Made by a program: the position numbers and the translations under genes. Below are positions 9,435 through 17,586 of a DNA stretch of 64,000 nt, piece after piece. How positions within the stretch are numbered: position 1 is the first letter of the stretch; each line of letters starts with the position of its first letter. Below the pieces are notes generated by a model. It searched no databases, had not been told where the DNA came from, and saw nothing but the letters and a program-made list of their open reading frames with translations. The stretch is from CAWJMN01 sp963844055 (GTDB lineage Bacteria > Planctomycetota > Planctomycetia > Pirellulales > Pirellulaceae), in contig CAWJMN010000001.1 in NCBI GenBank assembly GCA_963844055.1, positions 3,968,001 to 4,032,000 of the forward strand, given 5' to 3'.

Positions 9435-9908
9435 ATGAATGCACCAACTTCGACTTCAACGCTGCAAGCTCTCATCCGCCAAAAGCTGGACGTGGTTCGC
9501 GTTCTAGCAGAACTTGCCCGGCAACAGGTTTCCTTTGTGGAATCGGGAGAGATGACACGCCTACTAACGTTGCTGGCCGGCAAGCAAACCATGCTGAACC
9601 AGTTACAAGCAATTGAAGACCAGCTTACTCCCTTTCGAGGGCAGCCACCCCACACGCGCCAATGGGCCAGTACTGCCGAACGTCAAGAGTGCCTAGACAA
9701 TGTCGCTCGCTGCGAAGCCATTTTGGCCGAGATCATTCAGCAAGAAAAGCAGGCGGAAGCGGTGATGGTTCGTCGCCGTGACCAGCTCGCCGTTCAGCTC
9801 AACGGTGCCCAGTCAGCAGGCGAAGCGACGGCTGCTTATGTCGCCACCGGCTACACGGCAGCCCCCGGCTCCGTGCATTCGGGGCTCGACCTCTCGTGTG
9901 AAGGGTAA
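9435..9908 (+). CDS. flgN: FlgN-like flagellar export chaperone
   Basis: A 157-residue, mostly helical protein with the size and pattern of FlgN: LQALIRQKLDVVRVLAELARQQVSFVESGEMTRLLTLLAGKQTML resembles the N-terminal helices of this family, which escort hook-filament junction proteins FlgK and FlgL to the export gate. No flgK or flgL lies in the window. The call rests on helical pattern and location (six bases after the TPR gene and six before the kinase), because FlgN sequences are poorly conserved. The C-terminal 25 residues are low in structure. Confidence 0.6.
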   Translation: MNAPTSTSTLQALIRQKLDVVRVLAELARQQVSFVESGEMTRLLTLLAGKQTMLNQLQAIEDQLTPFRGQPPHTRQWASTAERQECLDNVARCEAILAEIIQQEKQAEAVMVRRRDQLAVQLNGAQSAGEATAAYVATGYTAAPGSVHSGLDLSCEG

Positions 9909-9913
9909 CCCAC

Positions 9914-10840
9914 ATGGATAACAGCTGTATTCCCTTTTCGACTGAGACCCCGATGTCCCCAGCGCATGAAGATTCGTCCCGAATCGACAGCGCTGCTGCG
10001 GACTCGCAAGAGCTGTTCCCTTCGGCCCAAGAGATCGACCTGCAAACGATCCTTTCAGCCTGGAATAGTGCTACCGACCGACTACAAAAGACACACGAAG
10101 CCCTCAGCGCCGAAATCGCTCGCCTGACGGCCGAACTAGAAGCCAAAAGCCACGAACTGGCCCGCAAGAATCGCCTGGCTGACTTGGGCCAGATGGCTGC
10201 CCACGTCGCCCATGAGGTTCGCAATGGCCTGGTGCCGATGAAGCTCTACTTGAGCCTGCTACGCCGTCGGCTCACCAGCGATACTAGCTCGGTAGAGACC
10301 CTCGACAAAGTCACTTCTAGCCTCGCGACGGTTGAAGCGACTGTTAGTGACCTCCTGCATTTTTCTACCCAGCGTGATCCCAGTATTGCTGCCTTCGATC
10401 TGAAGCACTTGATCGCACAGGTCTGTGATTCGATTGCTCCACAGCTTGATGCGCAGGGCATTACCACAACGCTGCTCCTTGAAAACCACGGCACCTTCCA
10501 TGCCGACCAAGAGATGCTCCGCCGGGCTCTCCTTAATCTGCTCCTCAACAGTTTGGACGTGATGCCAGAGGGGGGAACATTGACGATTGAGACCAGCACC
10601 GATGCTTCCGGCACAACGCTAAGCGTCCGTGATTCGGGCCCCGGCATTTCCGAAGATCACTTGCAACATTTGTTTGAGCCTTTCTTTACCACAAAAAACA
10701 CAGGCACCGGACTTGGCCTCGCGATTGTTGATCGCGTCGTTCAAGCCCATGGTGGCTACATTTCTGTCAACAATGCTTCGTCGGGTGGTGCAATCTTTAC
10801 TTTGCACTTTCCCCGTCGTGGCGAGGAGCTTGCAGCATGA
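9914..10840 (+). CDS. Flagellar sensor histidine kinase (FlrB/AtoS-like, soluble)
   Basis: A 308-residue cytoplasmic kinase without a transmembrane segment. A coiled-coil region (residues 45-90) leads to the phospho-acceptor H100 in AAHVAHEVRNGLVPMKLYL. The ATP-binding domain has the N box in LLLNSLDVMPEGG, the G1 box in VRDSGPGIS and the G2 box in GTGLGLAI. It overlaps the following sigma-54 activator gene by four bases, the usual sign of a coupled pair. By analogy with FlrB/FlrC and FlgS/FlgR it should phosphorylate that activator in response to an assembly checkpoint; this is inference from family and position. Confidence 0.88.
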   Translation: MDNSCIPFSTETPMSPAHEDSSRIDSAAADSQELFPSAQEIDLQTILSAWNSATDRLQKTHEALSAEIARLTAELEAKSHELARKNRLADLGQMAAHVAHEVRNGLVPMKLYLSLLRRRLTSDTSSVETLDKVTSSLATVEATVSDLLHFSTQRDPSIAAFDLKHLIAQVCDSIAPQLDAQGITTTLLLENHGTFHADQEMLRRALLNLLLNSLDVMPEGGTLTIETSTDASGTTLSVRDSGPGISEDHLQHLFEPFFTTKNTGTGLGLAIVDRVVQAHGGYISVNNASSGGAIFTLHFPRRGEELAA

Positions 10841-12261
10841 CGACAATGACCCTGCCCGCCGCTATCACTGGATCGATTCTCGTTGTGGATGACAACGCAC
10901 GTGCCCGCCAATCGATGGCAGAGGTGCTTCACGCCGTGGGGCATGAAGTAGCCAGCTGTGCCAGTGCGATTGAAGCCTTGCGTGTTATCGAGCGGCAATC
11001 GTTTGACCTGATCATCACCGACCTGCAAATGCCAGGCATGACGGGGCTGGAATTCATCAAGGCCCTTTCTGAGCGCAAGTATGAATCTCAGGTCGTCATG
11101 GTGACCGCGTTTGCCTCGGTTACTTCGGCCGTCGAAGCGATGCGATACGGAGCTTTTGACTACATCGAAAAGCCCTTTGACGTCGAACAGCTCGAAGAGC
11201 TTGTCACTCGGGCCCTACGCCAAAACCATCGTGGTCAGCCACGATCGGCAGTTCCTGCTGCCGTTCCCAATTGGCACGGTCTGCTACTAGGGGATAGCTC
11301 GGCCATGAAGGCGCTGCGTCAAAAGATTGCTCACATCGGCCCTACCGATGAGACCGTTCTGATCACCGGCGAAAGTGGCACCGGCAAAGAACTCGTTGCT
11401 CGCTGCCTGCATGCCGCCAGCCCTCGTTCGGGCCGTGCCTTTGTGGGGCTCAACTGCCCTGCCCTATCGCCACAGCTGATGGAAAGCGAACTCTTTGGCC
11501 ATGAACGGGGCGCATTTACTAGCGCCGACACGCCACGCGTGGGACGTTTTGAACTTGCCGAAGAAGGTACGATCCTGCTCGACGAAATCACCGAAATTGA
11601 TGCCACGTTGCAGGCCAAACTGCTTCGCGTGTTGCAAGAGAAGACCTACGAACGGGTTGGATCTAGCCAAACTCGCAAGGCGAATGTACGGGTGGTAGCG
11701 ACGACCAACCGCGACTTGCCAACGGAGGTTGCAGCGGGCCGGTTCCGTCAAGACTTGTACTTCCGCCTTGCCGTCGTACCACTTGCCATTCCGCCACTTC
11801 GCTCACGTCGCGAAGACATTCCAACGCTAGTTCATCACTTCTCGGAAGTCGCTGCGGGACGCCTGGATCGCGCCCCTTGCCAGTTCCTTCCTTCCGCGAT
11901 GGACCTGCTTTCCAACTATCACTGGCCGGGCAACGTGCGTGAGCTTGAAAACCTCATCACACGCGCCTGCGTTTTGTGCGGCTCAGGAAAAGTCGATGCA
12001 GACGAACTACATCCGTGGCTGATGGAAAACCCACATCCGATGGAAAACCCTTTGACGGTTTCCAGTTCCGAAGCTCCTATCGCCGCTGGCATGAAGCTCG
12101 AGGATATGGAACGCAAACTGATTGAAGCCACGCTGGATACTTATGAAGGACATCGTGCCAAAGCGGCCGAGGCGTTGGGGATCGGTATTCGAACCCTCTC
12201 CAACAAACTTCGTCAGTATGGCTATGCACCCCGCACCCGCGCCTTTTTGAAGTCCGCTTAG
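10837..12261 (+). CDS. Sigma-54-dependent flagellar response regulator (FlrC/AtoC-like)
   Basis: A 474-residue NtrC-family activator with three parts. The receiver domain has D62 in IITDLQMPG. The AAA+ domain has Walker A GESGTGKE (178-185), Walker B ILLDEI (246-251) and the sigma-54 contact loop at 225-230. A C-terminal Fis-type helix-turn-helix covers about residues 425-470 (KAAEALGIGIRTLSNKLRQ). The loop reads GAFTSA rather than GAFTGA, an uncommon serine in the fifth position. Its gene is followed directly by repeated ATCGGCAA units and a sigma-54 promoter before flgB. The simplest reading is that it activates the basal-body operon from those sites. Confidence 0.92.
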   Translation: MTTMTLPAAITGSILVVDDNARARQSMAEVLHAVGHEVASCASAIEALRVIERQSFDLIITDLQMPGMTGLEFIKALSERKYESQVVMVTAFASVTSAVEAMRYGAFDYIEKPFDVEQLEELVTRALRQNHRGQPRSAVPAAVPNWHGLLLGDSSAMKALRQKIAHIGPTDETVLITGESGTGKELVARCLHAASPRSGRAFVGLNCPALSPQLMESELFGHERGAFTSADTPRVGRFELAEEGTILLDEITEIDATLQAKLLRVLQEKTYERVGSSQTRKANVRVVATTNRDLPTEVAAGRFRQDLYFRLAVVPLAIPPLRSRREDIPTLVHHFSEVAAGRLDRAPCQFLPSAMDLLSNYHWPGNVRELENLITRACVLCGSGKVDADELHPWLMENPHPMENPLTVSSSEAPIAAGMKLEDMERKLIEATLDTYEGHRAKAAEALGIGIRTLSNKLRQYGYAPRTRAFLKSA

Positions 12262-12274
12262 TTAGTCCCCTTTC

Positions 12275-12327
12275 GATCGGCAATCGGCAACTGTTGCCGC
12301 TGCCGATCGGCAAACCTTGCCGATTGC
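12275..12327. promoter_or_regulatory. Cluster of ATCGGCAA repeats, candidate enhancer sites
   Basis: ATCGGCAA occurs three times forward (12276-12283, 12283-12290, 12306-12313) and once reversed (12317-12324). GCAATCGGCAA at 12280-12290 is an exact inverted partner of TTGCCGATTGC at 12317-12327, and TGCCGATCGGCA at 12301-12312 is a perfect palindrome. The cluster lies about 170 bases upstream of the sigma-54 promoter, the distance typical of NtrC-type upstream activating sites, and 13 bases behind the activator gene. A terminator hairpin is the alternative, but no T-run follows. Confidence 0.55.
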
Positions 12328-12471
12328 AGTTACCCCAAGTAAGCCCTCATGAATCGTCCCTTACACACTTCAGTACCTTTATCAAAACGGGCCATCCACC
12401 GATGGCTACGAGGGTTAAGGCTGCTCAGCAACACTCGCTGAATCGCCTAGTTTAACTATCTATGGGGTGAT

Positions 12472-12487
12472 TGGCACGCAGATTGCC
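12472..12487 (+). promoter_or_regulatory. Sigma-54 (-24/-12) promoter upstream of flgB
   Basis: TGGCAC, five bases, then TTGCC: the consensus -24/-12 element, with GG at 12473-12474 and GC at 12485-12486, the required 12-base register. Transcription would start near 12497-12500, giving a leader of about 15 bases before the flgB ATG at 12514. Confidence 0.85.
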
Positions 12488-12513
12488 CAAGTTTCCCCAC
12501 AGCCCGGAGCCAA

Positions 12514-12930
12514 ATGATGTTGCCAGGCTTGTTTCAATCAACGAATATCCCAGCCCTCGCAGAAAGCGTGAACTTCGCTCAAGCAAGGCACAATGTTCTC
12601 GCGGGCAACGTCGCCAACGCGAACACGCCTGGATATCGGGTGCGTGACTTATCGGTGGAAACGTTTCAGCAAAAACTGAAAGCGGCCATTGAGATGTCAG
12701 AAACAAAGGGAGAGCCAATCTCGCCCGGAATTCGTCGGTCCACTACCGGCGATCCGATTCGAGACGTTCGCTCGGAGTTGACCAACATCCTGTATCACGA
12801 CGACACGAACATGGACATGGAAAAGCAAGTCACCGAGATTTCCAAAAACCAATTCCTCCACAGTTTTGCATTAACCGTTATGAATGATCAGTTCCAACTG
12901 CTGCAAGCCGCCATCAGCGAACGGGTCTAG
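12514..12930 (+). CDS. flgB: Flagellar basal-body rod protein FlgB
   Basis: A 138-residue proximal rod subunit. The N-terminal helix contains ARHNVLAGNVANANTPGYRVRDL, the ANVANANTPGYK signature of axial flagellar proteins. The C-terminal helix (MEKQVTEISKNQFLHSFALTVMNDQFQLLQAAI) packs with it. It builds the first rod segment on the MS ring in the periplasm after export by the flagellar secretion system. It is the first gene after the sigma-54 promoter and is followed by flgC and fliE in the standard order. Confidence 0.95.
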   Translation: MMLPGLFQSTNIPALAESVNFAQARHNVLAGNVANANTPGYRVRDLSVETFQQKLKAAIEMSETKGEPISPGIRRSTTGDPIRDVRSELTNILYHDDTNMDMEKQVTEISKNQFLHSFALTVMNDQFQLLQAAISERV

Positions 12931-12975
12931 TTTCACGTTTTTGATTTCGTCCTCTCCTCCATCGGAGTCTTCCTC

Positions 12976-13401
12976 ATGATCTCAGCTCTCGACATCAGCA
13001 CTAGTGCACTCGTCGCGCAGCGCGTTCGGATGGACACGATCTCCAGCAACCTGGCCAATATGTCGTCGATGGTTCGCTCACCCAATGGTGAGATGCAGCC
13101 ATACGAGTCCAAGTATGTGCTGTTTGAAGCAGACAACAGCATGGCGACAAGTAGTGGCGCCGCGGGGGTAAAGATTGCCGGGATTGAGTCGGACAGCAAA
13201 GAACCCCTCTACCGTTGGCAGCCTGACCATCCCTACGCCATCAAGGAAGGGCCACGCCGCGGCTATGTCGCGTACCCCAATGTCAACATGACGGCCGAGA
13301 TGGTGGATGCACTGGTTGCCACCCGCGCTTACGAAGCCAACGTGGGTGTGATGGAAATCACCAAGACGATGTCCGCTCAAAGCTTACGAATCTTGGCTTA
13401 G
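12976..13401 (+). CDS. flgC: Flagellar basal-body rod protein FlgC
   Basis: A 141-residue proximal rod protein. RVRMDTISSNLANMSS is the axial-protein N-terminal motif, and the C-terminus VNMTAEMVDALVATRAYEANVGVMEITKTMSAQSLRIL is the highly conserved FlgC ending. It polymerises onto FlgB in the rod. Spacing to flgB is 45 bases and to fliE 71 bases, all on one strand, so co-transcription is likely. Confidence 0.95.
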   Translation: MISALDISTSALVAQRVRMDTISSNLANMSSMVRSPNGEMQPYESKYVLFEADNSMATSSGAAGVKIAGIESDSKEPLYRWQPDHPYAIKEGPRRGYVAYPNVNMTAEMVDALVATRAYEANVGVMEITKTMSAQSLRILA

Positions 13402-13472
13402 TTCGCTAACCGTTTACTTCCACACTTTATTCCCCTTGTCGACTTGCCACTCCAAAAGGAAAGGTTCATCTG

Positions 13473-13799
13473 ATGACAGTCATTCGCGGTCTTCAAAATA
13501 GCCTGCCTCCTTTGGGCATATCGCCCCCAACGACGCCGCTTCCCCCAACGACGGCCGGCGGCGTACAAGGGACCGACACCGCATCGTTCAAAGACTTCTT
13601 GCTGCAATCGATTGGCCATGTCAACAACATGCAACAAGAGGCCGACAAAGCCGTTCAACAGTTTTTGACCGGGGGTGATGTTAACCCGGCCGAAGTGCTG
13701 ACCTCGATCCAAAAGTCGGACATGACGTTCCGGCTGATGCTTCAGATCCGCAACAAGCTCGTTCAGGCTTACCAAGAGGTAAGCAACATTCGCATTTAG
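13473..13799 (+). CDS. fliE: Flagellar hook-basal body adaptor FliE
   Basis: A 108-residue protein that joins the MS ring (FliF) to the rod. The C-terminal two-thirds is typical: SFKDFLLQSIGHVNNMQQEADKAVQQFLTG, then DVNPAEVLTSIQKSDMTFRLMLQIRNKLVQAYQEV, the FliE helix pair. The first 40 residues are proline-rich and unstructured. It is placed between flgC and fliF as in most bacteria. Confidence 0.95.
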   Translation: MTVIRGLQNSLPPLGISPPTTPLPPTTAGGVQGTDTASFKDFLLQSIGHVNNMQQEADKAVQQFLTGGDVNPAEVLTSIQKSDMTFRLMLQIRNKLVQAYQEVSNIRI

Positions 13800-13878
13800 T
13801 TTCGCGTTGGTTTTGATTATTCCTTTCACCCTAACAACATGCAGCTTTCGCTGCGAGTTCCCCTAGAAGGATCCACGG

Positions 13879-15576
13879 ATGGAGTTCTTCAGCAAGGCGT
13901 ATAGCCAGGTTACCGACACCCTCAAAAGCATGAGTCCCGCAACACAGATTGCGTCGCTGTTGCTGATGGTGATGATTGGCGTCGGAATCGCTTTCCTGTT
14001 CCAGTACCAGGTAACTTCCGGGGATGAATTCCTGCTGGGTGGTCGTTCGTTCATGGGTGAAGAACTGACTCGCGCCGAGGCGGCCTTTGCCGAAGGTGGC
14101 TTGAGCGGCTCCAGCATTGTCGATGGCAACCGCATCCGCATTCCTAAGGGAAAGAAAGACCTTTACCTCGCCGCCCTGGCCAAAAACAATGCCCTGCCTG
14201 CCGACTTCAACAAGTACTTGGATGAAGCGGCTGCCAGCGACAATCCTTTCTCTTCGGCCAAGTCCTTAGAGGTCCGTCGCTCGAATGCCAAGCAGAAAGA
14301 ACTAGCACTGATCATCTCGCACATGCCTGGCGTCCAACGTGCCACGGTTCAGTTTGATGAAGAAGTGCAAAACCCGCTGACCCGTTCCAAGCGGAAGACT
14401 GCTATGGTAGCCGTTTGGCCCATGAATGGCCGCCTTGAAGAAGAAGTAATTCGTTCGATTCAGAACATGATCTCCAACGCCTACGCCGGGCTGGATCGTC
14501 AACAAATCTCCATTACCGACATGTCGAGCGGTCTTACGCATGGTGGTACGGGCGAAAACGATCTTGGTTCGCCAGAAAATGCCTACGTCATGCGTAAGCT
14601 ACAACTGGAAAACGCTTGGAAGAAGAAGATCATTGACCAACTCTCTTGGCTGTCGGGAGCGATCGTCAATGTGAACGTGGAACTTGATCCTCAGCTTCAG
14701 TCGACTTCCCAAAAGGTCGTCATCGATCCCAAGCCCACTCCGATCAAGTCGAGCGAATCGACGAGAGAGAACTCGACCACCCAAAAGCAAATCGGTGGTC
14801 GCCCCGGGGCAGAACCCAATGGCGTTGGCAACTCGGCCGTCGCGATCAATACCGCCAGCACCGCCCCCGAGACCACCAGCAACGAAAGCAAAAGCGAAGT
14901 TAACAGTGCGGTCGGGCATGAGCAGAGCACCTTGGTAAAGGCTGGCCTAACGCCAACTCGAGTCACCGCCGCCATCCTGATTCCACAAAGCCACTTCCTC
15001 AAAGTTTGGGAATCGCGCAACCCAACGGCAGACGGCGCCGCTCCTAAGGCTCCTGAAGCTGCTGAGCTTTCCAAGATCGAGACCGAAGTCAGCAAGAAGG
15101 TTAACGAAGTTGTCGTGAACCTGCTTCCTACCGTACCTGAAGGGACCAACCCTTATCCACAAATCAAGGTCGAGAGCTACGCCGACTTTGCCAAACCAGC
15201 TCCGCCCGCCATCACCATGGCTGACAACGCCATGGCTTGGCTTGGCGATAACTGGCAAACCTTGGGGATGCTAATGGTTGGCCTGTTCGCACTTCTGATG
15301 GTTCGCAGCATGGTCAACTCTTCCGGTACCTCGCCCGCTTCAGCGTCAGCCGCTGCGTCCGCAAATGCTGCGGGACATGGTGGCGGCCACGGTGGAGCAG
15401 CCGGTGACGCTGACGGTGCCGACGAGGGAGATGAAGCCCCGGCCGTGATTAGCATGCTCAAACGCAATTTTGACCCCAACACGCCTAACCTCAAAGAAGA
15501 GCTGCGTGACCTTGTAAAAGAAGATCCTGATGCGGCCGCTGCCATCCTTCGCAACTGGATCGGCGACGCTGCTTAG
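13879..15576 (+). CDS. fliF: Flagellar M-ring protein FliF
   Basis: A 565-residue inner-membrane ring protein. The first transmembrane helix is near residues 22-45 (TQIASLLLMVMIGVGIAFLFQY) and the second near 450-475 (LGMLMVGLFALLMVRSM), with the ring-building YscJ/FliF domains between them (for example YLAALAKNNALP and VQRATVQFDEE). The cytoplasmic tail ends in LREELRDLVKEDPDAAAAILRNWIGDA-like sequence that binds FliG. Unusually, the tail carries a short His/Gly stretch (HGGGHGG) followed by an acidic run, echoing the His/Gly linker of FliL downstream. An AGAAGGA ribosome site lies just before the ATG. Confidence 0.95.
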   Translation: MEFFSKAYSQVTDTLKSMSPATQIASLLLMVMIGVGIAFLFQYQVTSGDEFLLGGRSFMGEELTRAEAAFAEGGLSGSSIVDGNRIRIPKGKKDLYLAALAKNNALPADFNKYLDEAAASDNPFSSAKSLEVRRSNAKQKELALIISHMPGVQRATVQFDEEVQNPLTRSKRKTAMVAVWPMNGRLEEEVIRSIQNMISNAYAGLDRQQISITDMSSGLTHGGTGENDLGSPENAYVMRKLQLENAWKKKIIDQLSWLSGAIVNVNVELDPQLQSTSQKVVIDPKPTPIKSSESTRENSTTQKQIGGRPGAEPNGVGNSAVAINTASTAPETTSNESKSEVNSAVGHEQSTLVKAGLTPTRVTAAILIPQSHFLKVWESRNPTADGAAPKAPEAAELSKIETEVSKKVNEVVVNLLPTVPEGTNPYPQIKVESYADFAKPAPPAITMADNAMAWLGDNWQTLGMLMVGLFALLMVRSMVNSSGTSPASASAAASANAAGHGGGHGGAAGDADGADEGDEAPAVISMLKRNFDPNTPNLKEELRDLVKEDPDAAAAILRNWIGDAA

Positions 15577-15636
15577 TAAGTTTTGTTTGATCGTTCCTGT
15601 TTAGACTTCCAACCTTTAGCTCGTACGACTCCTCCC

Positions 15637-16815
15637 ATGAAATCCCCTGCCGACCTTCGCAAAGCGGCCATCCTGATTACAGCGCTCGACTCTGCCAGTG
15701 GCGATGCCCTTCTGGATCAGATGCCCCCTGCGCTTGCCCAGCGGGTTCGGGATACGATCATGGACCTGGAAGACATCTCCACCGAAGAACAACAAAAGGT
15801 GCTGGCTGAGTTTTTGGGACGAAACGCTCCCGCCAAAAAGCCGGCAAGCACGCCCAGCCGCAAGCCCACCACAACCTCGATCGATGATGTGGAACTAGAG
15901 ATCAGCCCCCAGGCGGAAGCACGTACGCAGGCCTTGGCAAAAGCTCCACCCGCTGCAGTTGCCGCTCCCACAGTTTCGGCCCAGCCATTTGACTTCCTGC
16001 GAAAGATTGCCGGCCGTCATATTGCCCAGGTACTTGAGCACGAATCGCCGCAAGCGATCGCCGCGGTGATTTCTGCCCTAGAGCCACAGCATGCGGCCGA
16101 AGTGCTAGAGACTCTCCCCACCAGCCAAAGCATTGAAGCCCTGGCCCGCATGGCCAACTTGGGAGACATGTCTCCTGAAGTGCTGCATGACTTGGCAGAA
16201 GGGCTCAAAGAGCAACTGGCTCCACAACTGCAAGCACAAAACATTCGCAAGGAAAGCCTCGCCGGAATTCAGCGTGTCCTTTCGGCCCTCGATGGAGATC
16301 GCCGCAAGGCACTACTGGCCAGCCTAGGCCGCCAGAACTCTCCGCTGGTTCAGCAACTTGGGTATCTGGCTCCCGAAGAACTTTCGCAGCCCGTGGAATC
16401 CAAGCTGGAAGAGAGCGTATCGCCGGCGACGACCTATGTCGCTCGCGAAACCTTTACGGCCGCACGCGAAGTTTCGCCGACTGCTACTTCCTTCGATTCT
16501 GTCAATGAGGCCGACCTGCCGGAGCTGGCTGAACTTTTCTCGCTGCCATTGCCAGAGATCAAACATATCTTCCTCGAAGTAACGCCTGACGTAGCGATCT
16601 TGGCACTGATTGGCACGGAGCCACGATTGCTTGAACGCTTTTTGCAACGGCTTCCGGCGGCACTCGCGAAAGACCTGGGGCGCCGCCTTGCCAATCCGGG
16701 GCCTGTTCGGCTTCGCGATTTGGATCGGGCTCGCTTGCAAGTACGTCGCAGCCTGCACGAACTCTTTGAATCCGACGAGGAAGAGGTGGATTCGTCCGTC
16801 ACTTACTCCAGTTAG
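15637..16815 (+). CDS. fliG: Flagellar motor switch protein FliG
   Basis: I place the start at the ATG at 15637 (MKSPADLRKAAILITALDS), giving 392 residues, longer than the usual 330-350. The extra length is a linker of about 50 residues rich in Pro, Lys and Thr (around residues 60-115). The middle domain includes HESPQAIAAVISALEPQHAAEVLETLP and the C-terminal torque domain contains LARMANLGDMSPEVLHDLAEGL and, near the end, charged residues in RRLANPGPVRLRDLDRARLQVRRSL. FliG links FliF to the C-ring and contacts MotA to generate torque. It lies between fliF and fliH as expected. Confidence 0.9.
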   Translation: MKSPADLRKAAILITALDSASGDALLDQMPPALAQRVRDTIMDLEDISTEEQQKVLAEFLGRNAPAKKPASTPSRKPTTTSIDDVELEISPQAEARTQALAKAPPAAVAAPTVSAQPFDFLRKIAGRHIAQVLEHESPQAIAAVISALEPQHAAEVLETLPTSQSIEALARMANLGDMSPEVLHDLAEGLKEQLAPQLQAQNIRKESLAGIQRVLSALDGDRRKALLASLGRQNSPLVQQLGYLAPEELSQPVESKLEESVSPATTYVARETFTAAREVSPTATSFDSVNEADLPELAELFSLPLPEIKHIFLEVTPDVAILALIGTEPRLLERFLQRLPAALAKDLGRRLANPGPVRLRDLDRARLQVRRSLHELFESDEEEVDSSVTYSS

Positions 16816-16872
16816 ACCTTTTAAGAACCCTTTTCCCCTTCGCACCTTTGCTCTTACCGAACGCGTCTTCTC

Positions 16873-17526
16873 ATGGCCGGCATCATTAAAGCAGGATCAG
16901 CACTTCCCGCAGGATTCGTCTCCTCCGGCAACTCTCCCGCCTGGGAAGAGGTCGATGATTCGTATCTTGGAAAGATTCGCCAAGAAGCGGCTGCCGTGAT
17001 TGCTCAAGCTCAAGCGCAGGCTGAGCAGATTCGCCGTACCGCGATGGAAGAAGGAAAACGCGCCGCCATGGAAGCCACCGAGGCGATGCTGCGTGCCAAG
17101 ATTGAACAGCAGTTGCAATCGGTAGTGCAAGCACTAAAGGCCGCGATCCAGTCAATCCTTGCAGCCCGCGAACAGTGGCAACGCCACTGGGAACAGCATG
17201 CCCTGCAACTTTCCAGCGCGATTGCTGCTCGTATCTGTCGCCGCGAAGTAGAGAAAGTGCCACTGATTACGGTCGACCTTGTGCGTGAGGCGTTGCAACT
17301 GGCCGCAGGGAATCAGCGTGTAACGCTACGGGTTAACCCGACTGATTTCACCTCGCTCAAGCCGCACATCGAACAAATGATTGCTCAGCTCGCCTCGGTA
17401 TCGGACACGCGCGTGATCGCCGACCCTGCCATCACAACCGGCGGTTGCCGTGTGGATACGGAGTTCGGCAGCATCGACCAACAATTCGAAGCTCAACTGG
17501 CTCGCATTTTGGAAGAGCTGGATTAG
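16873..17526 (+). CDS. fliH: Flagellar export ATPase regulator FliH
   Basis: A 217-residue protein matching FliH/YscL. A long coiled coil (QEAAAVIAQAQAQAEQIRRTAMEE and following) leads to a C-terminal domain with LSSAIAARICRREVEK, LVREALQLAAG and VTLRVNPTDF, which bind the FliI ATPase. It forms the peripheral stalk that holds the export ATPase at the C-ring. Position directly before fliI supports the call even though FliH sequences diverge widely. Confidence 0.88.
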   Translation: MAGIIKAGSALPAGFVSSGNSPAWEEVDDSYLGKIRQEAAAVIAQAQAQAEQIRRTAMEEGKRAAMEATEAMLRAKIEQQLQSVVQALKAAIQSILAAREQWQRHWEQHALQLSSAIAARICRREVEKVPLITVDLVREALQLAAGNQRVTLRVNPTDFTSLKPHIEQMIAQLASVSDTRVIADPAITTGGCRVDTEFGSIDQQFEAQLARILEELD

Positions 17527-17586
17527 TACCTCACCCTGATACATTGCTTTACCTGCTGTTCGCTCACACTACTGATTGCCTTTGAA

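Noticed and set aside
12275..12327. Terminator reading of the ATCGGCAA cluster
   Set aside because: Pairing is good but there is no T-run on either side; enhancer sites fit the context better.
15061..15067. Natural GCTGAGC strings (15061, 17022, 22119, 24592, 31157 and others)
   Set aside because: They lie in correct frame within conserved motifs (for example QDPLSP in FlgD), so they are not altered GCTAGC sites.
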